From positions 1-5,759 of the forward strand of contig JACCZZ010000377.1 of the NCBI GenBank assembly GCA_013695715.1: a stretch of DNA of 5,759 nt, read 5' to 3'. The notes beneath the pieces were generated by a model. The model was not told the origin of the DNA. It was given only the letters and a program-made list of their open reading frames with translations, and searched no databases. Origin of the DNA: Chitinophagales bacterium. Lineage in GTDB: Bacteria; Bacteroidota; Bacteroidia; Chitinophagales; UBA10324. Below are positions 1 through 5,759 of the stretch, in pieces (within the stretch, counting starts at the first letter, position 1; the number at the start of each line of letters is the position of its first letter). Position numbers and translations under genes: made by a program.

Positions 1-89
1 TTTAACAATTTAATATTCTCGATGACAACATTATTACCTGAGACAGTTATGTAATCATGAGCAGGATTCGGAGTGATGCTGATGGAATG
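1..89 (-). other. Start of T9SS type A C-terminal sorting domain (partial)
   Basis: Residues 720-748 read H-S-I-S-I-T-P-N-P-A-H-D-Y-I-T-V and continue. This matches the (x)IYPNPxxDxLTI opening of the Por secretion system sorting domain that closes many secreted Bacteroidota proteins. Family knowledge: the domain directs passage through the outer membrane T9SS translocon and is then cleaved, often with attachment to surface lipopolysaccharide. The conserved GQ- and KxxI-type parts expected further on lie outside the window. Confidence 0.85.
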
Positions 90-2246
90 CTCCAGAGAAT
101 TTAGATTGTAAATACCTGTAGCTACATCCAATAACTGGCACGATGAGTCCTGTAATGTGCAGAGGGAATCAAATACGGTGAGGCAAATAGAATAGGTGCC
201 TATATTAGAATAGACATGAACCGGATTATCCTCAGTGCTTGTGGTTCCGTCTCCAAATGACCAAAGAAATGAAGAATTGCTTGTAGTATCCGATGTATTA
301 GTGAGGGTTACCTCTAGTAAAGATTGAACTACTGTAAACGAAGCAACAGGCGACCCTACAACAGTAATATATAACAAGGTTGTGTTGCTGCAGCCGAAGT
401 TATTCGTAACGGTAAGTGTGGCAGTATCTATACCTGATGAATTGTATGTATGTACTGGATTTTGCTCTGTGGAGGTACTTCCATCGCCAAAGTCCCAAAA
501 CCAGTTTGTAACAACACCGCTGTTACCTCCAAAAGACTGATCGGTAAAAGCAACAGCAGAATTGACGCATACTGTAGTGGGTGCAATAAACTGAGCAGCA
601 GGTGCCTCATTAACGATTATGGTATCTGAAGTAGTGTCTGCACAACCAAGGGAATTGGTAACTATCAATTGTACTGTATAAGTATCTGTTGCAGTATAGG
701 AGAAGGAGGGTGATTGTATATCAGAGGTGCTTCCATTACCAAAATCCCAATGCCATGTTAAAATTGTTGAGGTGGGGTCAGTGATTGTTTGATCAAGGAG
801 ATTAAGAGGCTGATTGAGGCAGGCAGCAGAGTCCGTTGTAAAACCTGCAACAAGGCATACCTGAACTGTAGAATCACTGCACACGGAGAACGCAGAGGTA
901 TTACCCACTGTATCAGTAACTGTAGCAGTTATTTTGCCGGAAAGAGGAGCGGTATATTCGAAAGTACCACTGGAACTCGCAATTACAGAATCTAAAAAGG
1001 TCTTTCCTTCACACCAGGTGCATGTATCATCTGCATAAATCTCTATCACTCCTTTTGGAACTGTAATACCGGAAAGGCCGGCCGATGTTACGATCGAAAG
1101 TTGCGGAGGACCTATGTTTCCATTGCCCCCATTGAGCTGAATTCCCCCCAACCCCACTGATAAAGAGTTACAAAAAATTCTATTGTGAGAAAAAGTATTG
1201 GCCTGACATGTACCATTTGTAAGATAAATGGCTTCCTGTCCATTGAACGCAATGGTGTTTGTTTTTAGATTATCTAACCCCCCAACAAGATTGTTTGAGC
1301 TGCCAGAGGCAAAATAAATGCCTGTAGTGCCATTTCCTAAAGCTCCATTTCCAGTACTGTCAGTGCCTATAAAGTTTCCCTGAATCACTGAATTTGTGAA
1401 GCTTCCATAAATTCCGCCATATGTGTTGCCCGAAATCAGGTTTCTTTCATAGACAGAGTCTCCACCAATTTCAATATAACTATTAACGCCAGTACTCCAA
1501 ATTCCATATTGATTTGGTTTAGCAGAAAAACCATTGATGCTTGTGCCGATCTGGTTGCTATTAAAATCAATATATGTTGCATTCTCGAGATAAACACCAT
1601 AGTTATTTCCCGAAATAATATTATAGGCGAGAAGTGTTTTGCCACCTATGCTCACAGCATAGGAGGTAATGATATCTATACCATTGCCAGTTGCATTGCT
1701 TAAAATAGCTTCTGAAGTATCAATTCCTAACAAATTACCCTGTATTGCAGCGTGATGGGTTGATTGCACTCTTATAGCAGAATTGTTGCAACGATATATT
1801 ACGTTCCCCTTTTGAATTGCACCGATTTTGGAGTAAGGGCTTTCGATAATAATTCCATTTTGAAATTTATTAATGTATAAACCATAAATTTCACAGGAAT
1901 CAGCCAGAATTGAGAAGCAATAACTCAAATTATTCGAAGTGATTTGGATTTTATTATATGAAATGCCAAAACCATTTCCTGCTGTTTGGCTTGAGCCATC
2001 AATTATCAGGGAACCAATAATTGCCGGCAGCTCTGTAAGCAGAGTGATAGTTCTTCCCGGAACATCAATTGCTGCTATTTCAAAATTTATTTTATCAGTG
2101 CCAGCGTTTATGTTAGCATCTTCAATTGCCTGTCTTAAAGAGCCAGCACCAGCATCGGCATTTGTATTTACAATGTAAATGTTAGCACTAGTATAATGTG
2201 TAATCATCAGACATAACATTATACAAATTGTAATCTTCATTTTCAT
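1..2246 (-). CDS. T9SS-exported beta-helix and PKD-domain surface protein (3' end cut by window edge)
   Basis: I translated this frame by hand and found it open for 748 codons, running off the left edge. Residues 1-21 look like a signal peptide (MKMK, hydrophobic core, TSA before Asn22). Residues 27-45 carry a GAGSLRQAI..AN motif like the CSLREA-type N-terminus of bacterial beta-helix proteins. Residues about 60-370 are a right-handed parallel beta-helix with recurrent IISGN/LISGN (210-214, 270-274) and QGNFIGTDSTG-type turns (169-176, 289-299). An Ig-like module follows (about 375-455; CxxC at 409-412, GNTSAFS near 448-454). Three PKD domains come next, then TPNPAHDYITV (725-735), the opening of a T9SS type A sorting domain. 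About 40-60 residues should be missing beyond the edge. The predicted role is an exported, possibly cell-surface-anchored protein; ligand or substrate is unknown. ATG 2246 was chosen because it gives the best signal peptide; in-frame ATGs at 2270 and 2240 are alternatives. No Shine-Dalgarno is visible. Confidence 0.9.
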   Translation of the reverse strand, partial: MKMKITICIMLCLMITHYTSANIYIVNTNADAGAGSLRQAIEDANINAGTDKINFEIAAIDVPGRTITLLTELPAIIGSLIIDGSSQTAGNGFGISYNKIQITSNNLSYCFSILADSCEIYGLYINKFQNGIIIESPYSKIGAIQKGNVIYRCNNSAIRVQSTHHAAIQGNLLGIDTSEAILSNATGNGIDIITSYAVSIGGKTLLAYNIISGNNYGVYLENATYIDFNSNQIGTSINGFSAKPNQYGIWSTGVNSYIEIGGDSVYERNLISGNTYGGIYGSFTNSVIQGNFIGTDSTGNGALGNGTTGIYFASGSSNNLVGGLDNLKTNTIAFNGQEAIYLTNGTCQANTFSHNRIFCNSLSVGLGGIQLNGGNGNIGPPQLSIVTSAGLSGITVPKGVIEIYADDTCTWCEGKTFLDSVIASSSGTFEYTAPLSGKITATVTDTVGNTSAFSVCSDSTVQVCLVAGFTTDSAACLNQPLNLLDQTITDPTSTILTWHWDFGNGSTSDIQSPSFSYTATDTYTVQLIVTNSLGCADTTSDTIIVNEAPAAQFIAPTTVCVNSAVAFTDQSFGGNSGVVTNWFWDFGDGSTSTEQNPVHTYNSSGIDTATLTVTNNFGCSNTTLLYITVVGSPVASFTVVQSLLEVTLTNTSDTTSNSSFLWSFGDGTTSTEDNPVHVYSNIGTYSICLTVFDSLCTLQDSSCQLLDVATGIYNLNSLEHSISITPNPAHDYITVSGNNVVIENIKLL
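123..851 (-). repeat. Three tandem PKD domains within the secreted protein
   Basis: Residues about 466-546, 549-629 and 631-708 of the exported protein each carry the PKD signature W-x-FG-x-G-T/S-x-S: WHWDFGNGSTS (498-508), WFWDFGDGSTS (582-592) and LWSFGDGTTS (661-670). PKD2 and PKD3 are the closest pair: GDGSTSTEQNPVHTY against GDGTTSTEDNPVHVY, 12 of 15 identical by eye. The underlying DNA has diverged clearly, so this is an old duplication and not a recent recombination product. PKD domains are beta-sandwich modules that often act as spacers or binding modules in extracellular proteins. Confidence 0.85.
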
Positions 2247-2380
2247 AGAGAGTTTGATTAATAGGAGCATGAAATTTTTATTGGACTCTTCCAGGTTGTT
2301 GCAGTCATTAAAGCACTAAAATACCAAAAGAAACCGCCAAAATTGTTTCAGTATGGTGTCTATAGTATGTAATAATTTCT

Positions 2381-2410
2381 TTGCTGCAAAAATAAAAATT
2401 TTGGCAGCAA
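2381..2410. repeat. Near-perfect 30-bp palindrome (hairpin or operator)
   Basis: TTGCTGC at 2381-2387 is the exact reverse complement of GCAGCAA at 2404-2410. After one mismatch (2388/2403) the dyad continues as 5 A-T pairs (2389-2393 with 2398-2402) around a 4-nt loop (2394-2397). In total 12 of 13 positions pair. It lies just past the htrA terminator and about 135 bp before the next start codon. Neither side has a U-run directly after the stem, so it is not a canonical terminator. It could be an RNA hairpin in the leader, a back-up 3' hairpin for htrA, or an operator. The pairing is seen; the role is unknown. Confidence 0.6.
2387..2394 (-). promoter_or_regulatory. Candidate Bacteroidota -7 element for the secreted-protein gene
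   Basis: The minus strand reads TATTTTTG, a full match to the TAnnTTTG element of Bacteroidota promoters. It lies between the htrA terminator and the next start codon and would give a leader of roughly 130 nt. I see no TTG at the usual spacing for a -33 element; the nearest TTG is only 13 bp upstream. The match also sits inside the palindrome at 2381-2410, so it may instead be a by-product of that A/T-rich structure. Confidence 0.3.
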
Positions 2411-2424
2411 GTAGTAAGTATGAC

Positions 2425-2461
2425 AAAAAAAGGATGTCGTTAATTAGCGACATCCTTTTTT
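2425..2461 (-). terminator. Rho-independent terminator of htrA
   Basis: On the minus strand, 17 nt after the htrA stop codon, an 8-bp stem GGATGTCG/CGACATCC (2432-2439 with 2448-2455) closes an 8-nt loop. The stem is extended by flanking A and T runs that add up to 6 more A-T pairs, and the last arm ends in a run of seven T in the sense strand. This is a textbook intrinsic terminator. The symmetric A/T flanks would also let it work on the plus strand, though no plus-strand gene precedes it here. Confidence 0.92.
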
Positions 2462-2478
2462 AGCAAACCCCATATAAT

Positions 2479-3975
2479 TTAGTCGAGACCGAAAGCGTAA
2501 AAGTACTGACCCTGATAATCAGGATACCGACCCTCAATCATTACACCCCCCTTTTTATTAGATAGCACAGATTTCAATTCATCTATATCATCAATTTGTT
2601 TGTTATCAATTTTTGTGATGATAAATCCTTCTCGCATATTGGTATTCTGACTCAGCTTTCCTTCACTCAGCTTTGCCACTTTTACTCCGCCACTCAATCC
2701 AAGAACTTTCTTTTCCTGAGCTGAAAGATTTACGAAGTCAGCTCCCAAAGCTGAAATCTTAGAAGACACATCCTTCTTTAAATACTCTGTGCTTCCTGCA
2801 TTGTTTTTCAAAATTACGTTTACCGTCTTTTCCTTACCCTCCCGCAAATAAGTAAGAGTAATATTATCACCAGGGTGATAGCGAGATACCTGTTCCTGTA
2901 ATTCAGGTGACGAGTTTACGGTAATGTTATTTACTTTAGTAATAATGTCGCCTGATTTCAATCCTGCAACCTGTGCAGCACTTCCTGATTTTACTCCATC
3001 TACATATACACCACTCAGACTTTTCAAATCAAGACCCTTTTCTTTGGCAAGTTCTGAGCTAAGGGTGGCTATCTGTACACCGAGAAAACCCCGCTGTACC
3101 ATCCCATATTTCATAAGGTCATTTACTACCTTAGAAACAATGTTAACAGGCACTGCAAAAGAATAACCTGCGAATGTTCCGGTAGGTGTTGCGATTGCTG
3201 AGTTGATGCCTATAAGCTCGCCGCGTGTATTTACGAGAGCTCCCCCGCTATTTCCAGGATTAACCGCTGCATCAGTTTGTATAAAAGATTCCACAGCACT
3301 TGTATCACGGGTTCGAAGAATGTTAATATTTCTTCCTTTTGCACTTACAATTCCGGCTGTCACGGTAGATTCAAGATTAAATGGATTTCCTACCGCCAAC
3401 ACCCATTCTCCAACCTCTACAGAATCGGAGTTGCCAAAACGAATAAAGGGCAACACCTTCTCATCTATCTTAATAAGCGCAAGGTCAGTTGATGGGTCTG
3501 TTCCAATTACTTTGGCTTCATAACTTTGTTTATCTGATAGTATTACCTGAATCTTTTCCCCATCATCTACCACATGATTGTTGGTAACGATATAACCATC
3601 ATCAGAAATAATAACTCCGGAACCTGATGATTCTGATGGTTGCTGCCGGAAAGGCTGACCAAAAGGATTAAATTCATCACCAAAGAAATCCCGGAAGGGA
3701 TTATTTTGGTCGTTACGTGTTGCTTGCTGTGCTGCATACGAGGTTCTTATATGCACCACACCAGGTGTGGTTATTTTTGCAGCATATCTAAAATCCAATA
3801 AAGCTGGAAGATCAGAGGTGGCATTATAATTAACCTGCGCAAAATGCCCTGAAGCCTGTTTTTGTTCAAATGTTGCAGATTGATTCTTACTATCAATATA
3901 ATGATAAACTCCAACCGTTACGAGTGCACTGATGATGGCCACGAATGCCGTGAGCGCGAGTTTCTTGAAATTCAT
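2479..3975 (-). CDS. htrA: HtrA/DegP-type periplasmic serine endoprotease with two PDZ domains
   Basis: This 498-residue protein is a Do-family envelope protease/chaperone that degrades or refolds misfolded exported proteins. Residues 1-24 give a Lys-containing start and one hydrophobic segment, a signal peptide or membrane anchor; no clear AxA cleavage site is visible. The trypsin-like domain (about 65-285) has an intact triad: His134 in TNNHVV, Asp164 in STDLALI and Ser243 in NPGNSGGAL. Residues 88-110 are a Phe- and Pro-rich LA-type loop (NPFRDFFGDEFNPFG). PDZ1 spans about 296-390 (RGFLGV carboxylate-binding loop); PDZ2 spans about 405-482 and is more divergent, and the protein ends in YFYAFGLD. 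Two PDZ domains and the length fit DegP/DegQ and exclude single-PDZ DegS. ATG 3975 starts directly before the signal segment and has no Shine-Dalgarno. The gene is monocistronic by its terminator and diverges from dapF. The exact DegP or DegQ assignment is not decidable from sequence alone. Confidence 0.97.
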   Translation of the reverse strand: MNFKKLALTAFVAIISALVTVGVYHYIDSKNQSATFEQKQASGHFAQVNYNATSDLPALLDFRYAAKITTPGVVHIRTSYAAQQATRNDQNNPFRDFFGDEFNPFGQPFRQQPSESSGSGVIISDDGYIVTNNHVVDDGEKIQVILSDKQSYEAKVIGTDPSTDLALIKIDEKVLPFIRFGNSDSVEVGEWVLAVGNPFNLESTVTAGIVSAKGRNINILRTRDTSAVESFIQTDAAVNPGNSGGALVNTRGELIGINSAIATPTGTFAGYSFAVPVNIVSKVVNDLMKYGMVQRGFLGVQIATLSSELAKEKGLDLKSLSGVYVDGVKSGSAAQVAGLKSGDIITKVNNITVNSSPELQEQVSRYHPGDNITLTYLREGKEKTVNVILKNNAGSTEYLKKDVSSKISALGADFVNLSAQEKKVLGLSGGVKVAKLSEGKLSQNTNMREGFIITKIDNKQIDDIDELKSVLSNKKGGVMIEGRYPDYQGQYFYAFGLD

Positions 3976-4010
3976 AGTTTTTGAAATTTTTTTGAGGTAA
4001 GTTTTTGGGT

Positions 4011-4018
4011 CAAAAATA
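4011..4018 (-). promoter_or_regulatory. Candidate -7 promoter element of htrA
   Basis: The minus strand reads TATTTTTG, a full TAnnTTTG match, ending 35 bp before the htrA ATG. That distance would give a leader of roughly 30 nt. No good TTG-type -33 element is visible at the expected spacing, so the call rests on the -7 match and position. Confidence 0.45.
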
Positions 4019-4040
4019 TGCCTTGAAAAACGAATCTGTT

Positions 4041-4072
4041 TAGTTAATATTTTGAGTGTGCTGCATTAACTA
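4041..4072. repeat. 8-bp inverted repeat in the htrA-dapF divergent region
   Basis: TAGTTAAT (4041-4048) and ATTAACTA (4065-4072) are perfect reverse complements around a 16-nt spacer. On the plus strand a run of six T follows (4073-4078). The dyad begins 23 bp upstream of the candidate htrA -7 element, about where a regulator could touch the -33 region. The arms are A/T-rich, so a chance match in this composition is plausible. It could be an operator or a weak hairpin; no regulator is identifiable. Confidence 0.35.
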
Positions 4073-4164
4073 TTTTTTAACAGCCTTAGTTCTACTTCTG
4101 CTACTTTTAGAATGTTTCAATTAAGTTTTGGGCCTGATAACTTTTCATTTTTAATTAGAAAAAA

Positions 4165-4172
4165 GAACTTTG
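4165..4172 (+). promoter_or_regulatory. Possible -7 element of dapF (weak)
   Basis: GAACTTTG differs from TAnnTTTG at one fixed base and lies 18 bp before the dapF ATG, implying a very short leader of about 10-12 nt. No -33 TTG is seen at the right distance; the only similar string is TTTC at 4142-4145. Reported because it is the best candidate in the region, not because it is strong. Confidence 0.2.
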
Positions 4173-4190
4173 TATCTGTTTAACTTCTGT

Positions 4191-5003
4191 ATGCAGATTC
4201 CTTTTGAAAAATATCATGGCACCGGAAATGATTTTATATTGGTTGATAATCGTTCCAATATTTTTCCAAAGCAGCAAAAGGTAATAGCTAATTGCTGTCA
4301 CCGCAAGAATGGGATTGGTGCCGATGGACTAATTCTTATTGAAAATCACTTAGATTATGATTTTGAAATGCTCTATTATAATGCAGATGGCAACATGGGC
4401 TCCATGTGTGGCAATGGTGGCAGATGTGCAGCCATTTTTTCACATGATTTGAGGCTAATTCGTCACACCACCAGATTTATGGCGTTTGACGGTGTACATA
4501 CCGCTCATATTAATAAAGATAATAGTGTTAAGCTTTCAATGGTATCAGTTGGAGAAATTGAACTGCAAGAAAATGCATATGTCATGAATACCGGATCGCC
4601 CCACTACGTTGCCTTTAAAGATTCTATAAATCATATAAATGTTATTGAGGAGGGCAGAAAGATAAGAAATAATGAAGCCTATAGTGAAAATGGTATCAAT
4701 GTGAATTTTGTTAGCATTGATACTACAGGATTAAATATAAGAACCTATGAGCGTGGGGTAGAAGAAGAGACTTTATCATGCGGCACCGGAACAGTAGCGG
4801 CTGCCATTGCTGCCTCTTTGAAATTGAACTGTAGAGATCAAAATCAGGAATATCTTGTTCATGCATTAGGCGGTGACATTAAGGTATATTTTACCAAAGA
4901 ATCATCCACATTCTTTAATAATATTTTTATAGAGGGACCGGCACAGAAAGTATTTAGTGGCATTATAAACCTGGAATCTATAATGCCCTTGAATGAAGAT
5001 TAA
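4191..5003 (+). CDS. dapF: Diaminopimelate epimerase
   Basis: DapF interconverts LL- and meso-2,6-diaminopimelate in the cytoplasm, the step before lysine and the source of the peptidoglycan cross-linking residue. At 270 residues it is full length (E. coli DapF has 274). The family motifs are all present: HGTGNDF (9-15), GIGADG (41-46), NADGNMGSMCGNGGR with catalytic Cys73 (64-78), NTGSPHYV (133-140), GINVNFV (168-174), and ERGVEEETLSCGTG with catalytic Cys197 (187-200). The two cysteines are the acid/base pair of this cofactor-independent epimerase. ATG 4191 is chosen because MQIPFEKYHGTGNDF aligns with the family start; an in-frame TTG at 4170 would add seven atypical residues. No Shine-Dalgarno is visible. 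The gene stands alone, away from other lysine genes, diverging from htrA and converging on fmt with a 7-bp gap. Confidence 0.98.
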   Translation: MQIPFEKYHGTGNDFILVDNRSNIFPKQQKVIANCCHRKNGIGADGLILIENHLDYDFEMLYYNADGNMGSMCGNGGRCAAIFSHDLRLIRHTTRFMAFDGVHTAHINKDNSVKLSMVSVGEIELQENAYVMNTGSPHYVAFKDSINHINVIEEGRKIRNNEAYSENGINVNFVSIDTTGLNIRTYERGVEEETLSCGTGTVAAAIAASLKLNCRDQNQEYLVHALGGDIKVYFTKESSTFFNNIFIEGPAQKVFSGIINLESIMPLNED

Positions 5004-5030
5004 GCAGCAATCATAGTAACCGGTTGCCGC
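5004..5030 (-). terminator. Possible weak terminator hairpin overlapping the fmt stop codon
   Basis: In the minus-strand transcript GCGGCAA (5030-5024) can pair with UUGCUGC (5010-5004), seven pairs including one G-U, around a 13-nt loop that contains the fmt stop codon. The following bases are U-rich but interrupted (UUAAUCUUCAUU), and they lie inside the 3' end of dapF. On the plus strand one pair becomes an A-C mismatch and the next T-run is more than 20 nt away, so it would serve dapF less well. Low confidence. Confidence 0.3.
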
Positions 5031-5759
5031 GTAGAAATTCCTGGATAGACATCTTTTTTTTTCCTTGCAATTGTACATCCAGAGCTGCGATGAAGCCATC
5101 ACATGCAGCGAAGTGTAAAAAAGTTTTACCGTCTGTTTCAATCTCCCCTGGTTTGATGCTATGTGCCATTATTACTTTTTCGGCAGAGAAGATCTTAAGG
5201 TTTTTTCCTGCCAAGTAGGTAAACGCTGCAGGGTAGGGTGATAACCCTCGTATTTGATTGTATATAGATACTGTTTGTCTGTTCCATTGAATGTTACAAT
5301 CTTCAGTATAAATTTTAGGTGCCCTTTTCAATTCTTTATTTTCTTGTTGTTCAATGAGAGGGTAGGTGCCAGTAAGTAATGTCTGAACAGTTTTCAAAAC
5401 CAATTGGGCCCCCGTAACTTTCATCCTGTCATGCAATGAACCGGCAGTCTCCTTTTCATCAATCAACATTTTTTCCTGGAGAATTATATTACCGGTATCA
5501 ATTTCGTGGTGTAAAAAAAATGTGGTTACTCCTGTCTCTTTTTCCCCGTTCATAATTGCCCAGTTTATAGGAGCCGCTCCGCGGTACTGAGGCAGCAGTG
5601 AGCCATGAAGGTTGAAGGTGCCTATTCGTGGCAGTTGCCAAACCACATCAGGCAGCATCCTAAAAGCCACAACAATCTGCAGATCGGGTGTTAGATTTTT
5701 TAGTTCTTCTACAAATAGCGGATCTTTTAAATTAGAAGGTTGTAAAATATTGAGCTGAT
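5011..5759 (-). CDS. fmt: Methionyl-tRNA formyltransferase (N-terminus cut by window edge)
   Basis: Fmt transfers a formyl group from 10-formyltetrahydrofolate to Met-tRNA(fMet) for translation initiation in the cytoplasm. The frame stays open to the right edge, giving 248 residues from Gln1; a GTG at 5670 is internal, because conserved Fmt sequence (QPSNLKDP, PDLQIVVAFRMLP) lies upstream of it. The catalytic residues are intact: Asn49 and His51 in FNLHGSLLP and Asp87 in EIDTGNI, each exactly 57 below E. coli Asn106, His108 and Asp144. So about 57 N-terminal residues, including the first part of the Rossmann-like fold, lie outside the window. SLLPQYRGAAP is the usual family signature. From about residue 145 (RAPKIYTED) the C-terminal tRNA-binding domain follows and ends in GNRLL, like GNRLV in E. 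coli. A run of nine A in codons GGA-AAA-AAA-AAG (5054-5062) sits near the 3' end; the frame is intact there. Confidence 0.97.
   Translation of the reverse strand, partial: QLNILQPSNLKDPLFVEELKNLTPDLQIVVAFRMLPDVVWQLPRIGTFNLHGSLLPQYRGAAPINWAIMNGEKETGVTTFFLHHEIDTGNIILQEKMLIDEKETAGSLHDRMKVTGAQLVLKTVQTLLTGTYPLIEQQENKELKRAPKIYTEDCNIQWNRQTVSIYNQIRGLSPYPAAFTYLAGKNLKIFSAEKVIMAHSIKPGEIETDGKTFLHFAACDGFIAALDVQLQGKKKMSIQEFLRGNRLL

Noticed and set aside
789..2178. Plus-strand and alternative minus-strand frames of 64-79 codons across the beta-helix/PKD gene
   Set aside because: The continuous 748-codon minus-strand frame with recognisable domains explains the whole region; the shorter frames show no family features.
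2247..2478. Small RNA or hidden short gene between htrA and the exported-protein gene
   Set aside because: The only structures are the terminator and the palindrome; I found no convincing short coding frame with a start signal and no known RNA family pattern.
2924..3523. Open plus-strand frames of 71-106 codons opposite htrA
   Set aside because: They lie antisense to a clearly real protease gene, have no recognisable domain, and overlap each other in different frames. They are coding shadows.
4170..4190. TTG start that would lengthen DapF by seven residues
   Set aside because: The extension YLFNFC is not like any DapF N-terminus, and ATG 4191 gives the standard start just ahead of HGTGNDF.
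5004..5010. GCAGCAA at 5004-5010 as a copy of the 2381-2410 palindrome arm
   Set aside because: Only seven bases are shared with no flanking similarity, which is expected by chance in this length.
5011..5218. Small frames on both strands overlapping the dapF and fmt 3' ends
   Set aside because: Both genes are intact with conserved C-termini here, so the small frames are shadows.
5670..5759. GTG at 5670 as the true start of a short Fmt
   Set aside because: Conserved Fmt sequence continues in frame upstream to the window edge, so the gene is simply cut by the window.

Overview
The window looks like an ordinary stretch of a Bacteroidota chromosome. Four points support this: a secreted protein ending in a type IX secretion (T9SS) sorting domain, runs of PKD domains, start codons without Shine-Dalgarno sequences, and matches to the Bacteroidota -7 promoter element TAnnTTTG. 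The base composition is AT-rich. I see no sign of a mobile element, phage, CRISPR array or recent transfer. I place it no more finely than the phylum.

Layout, left to right. Positions 1-2246 (minus strand, cut by the left edge) encode a large secreted protein with a signal peptide, a right-handed beta-helix, an Ig-like module, three PKD domains and the start of a T9SS C-terminal sorting domain. Positions 2247-2478 are non-coding and hold the strong intrinsic terminator of the next gene, a separate near-perfect palindrome and a candidate promoter. Positions 2479-3975 (minus) encode a complete HtrA/DegP-type periplasmic serine protease with two PDZ domains. Positions 3976-4190 are a divergent intergenic region with candidate promoters and an 8-bp inverted repeat. 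Positions 4191-5003 (plus) encode complete diaminopimelate epimerase, DapF. Positions 5011-5759 (minus, cut by the right edge) encode methionyl-tRNA formyltransferase, Fmt, lacking about its first 57 residues. The dapF and fmt stop codons converge with only 7 bp between them.

The genes do not form one pathway. dapF (lysine and peptidoglycan precursor) and fmt (initiator tRNA formylation) are housekeeping genes. htrA is envelope quality control, and the beta-helix/PKD protein is an exported surface or secreted protein that would fold in the same periplasm HtrA patrols. That last link is only a thematic inference: a terminator separates the two genes, so they are probably separate transcription units.

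I did not find a convincing undescribed system. The items most worth a second look are the uncharacterised T9SS cargo protein and the palindrome at 2381-2410.
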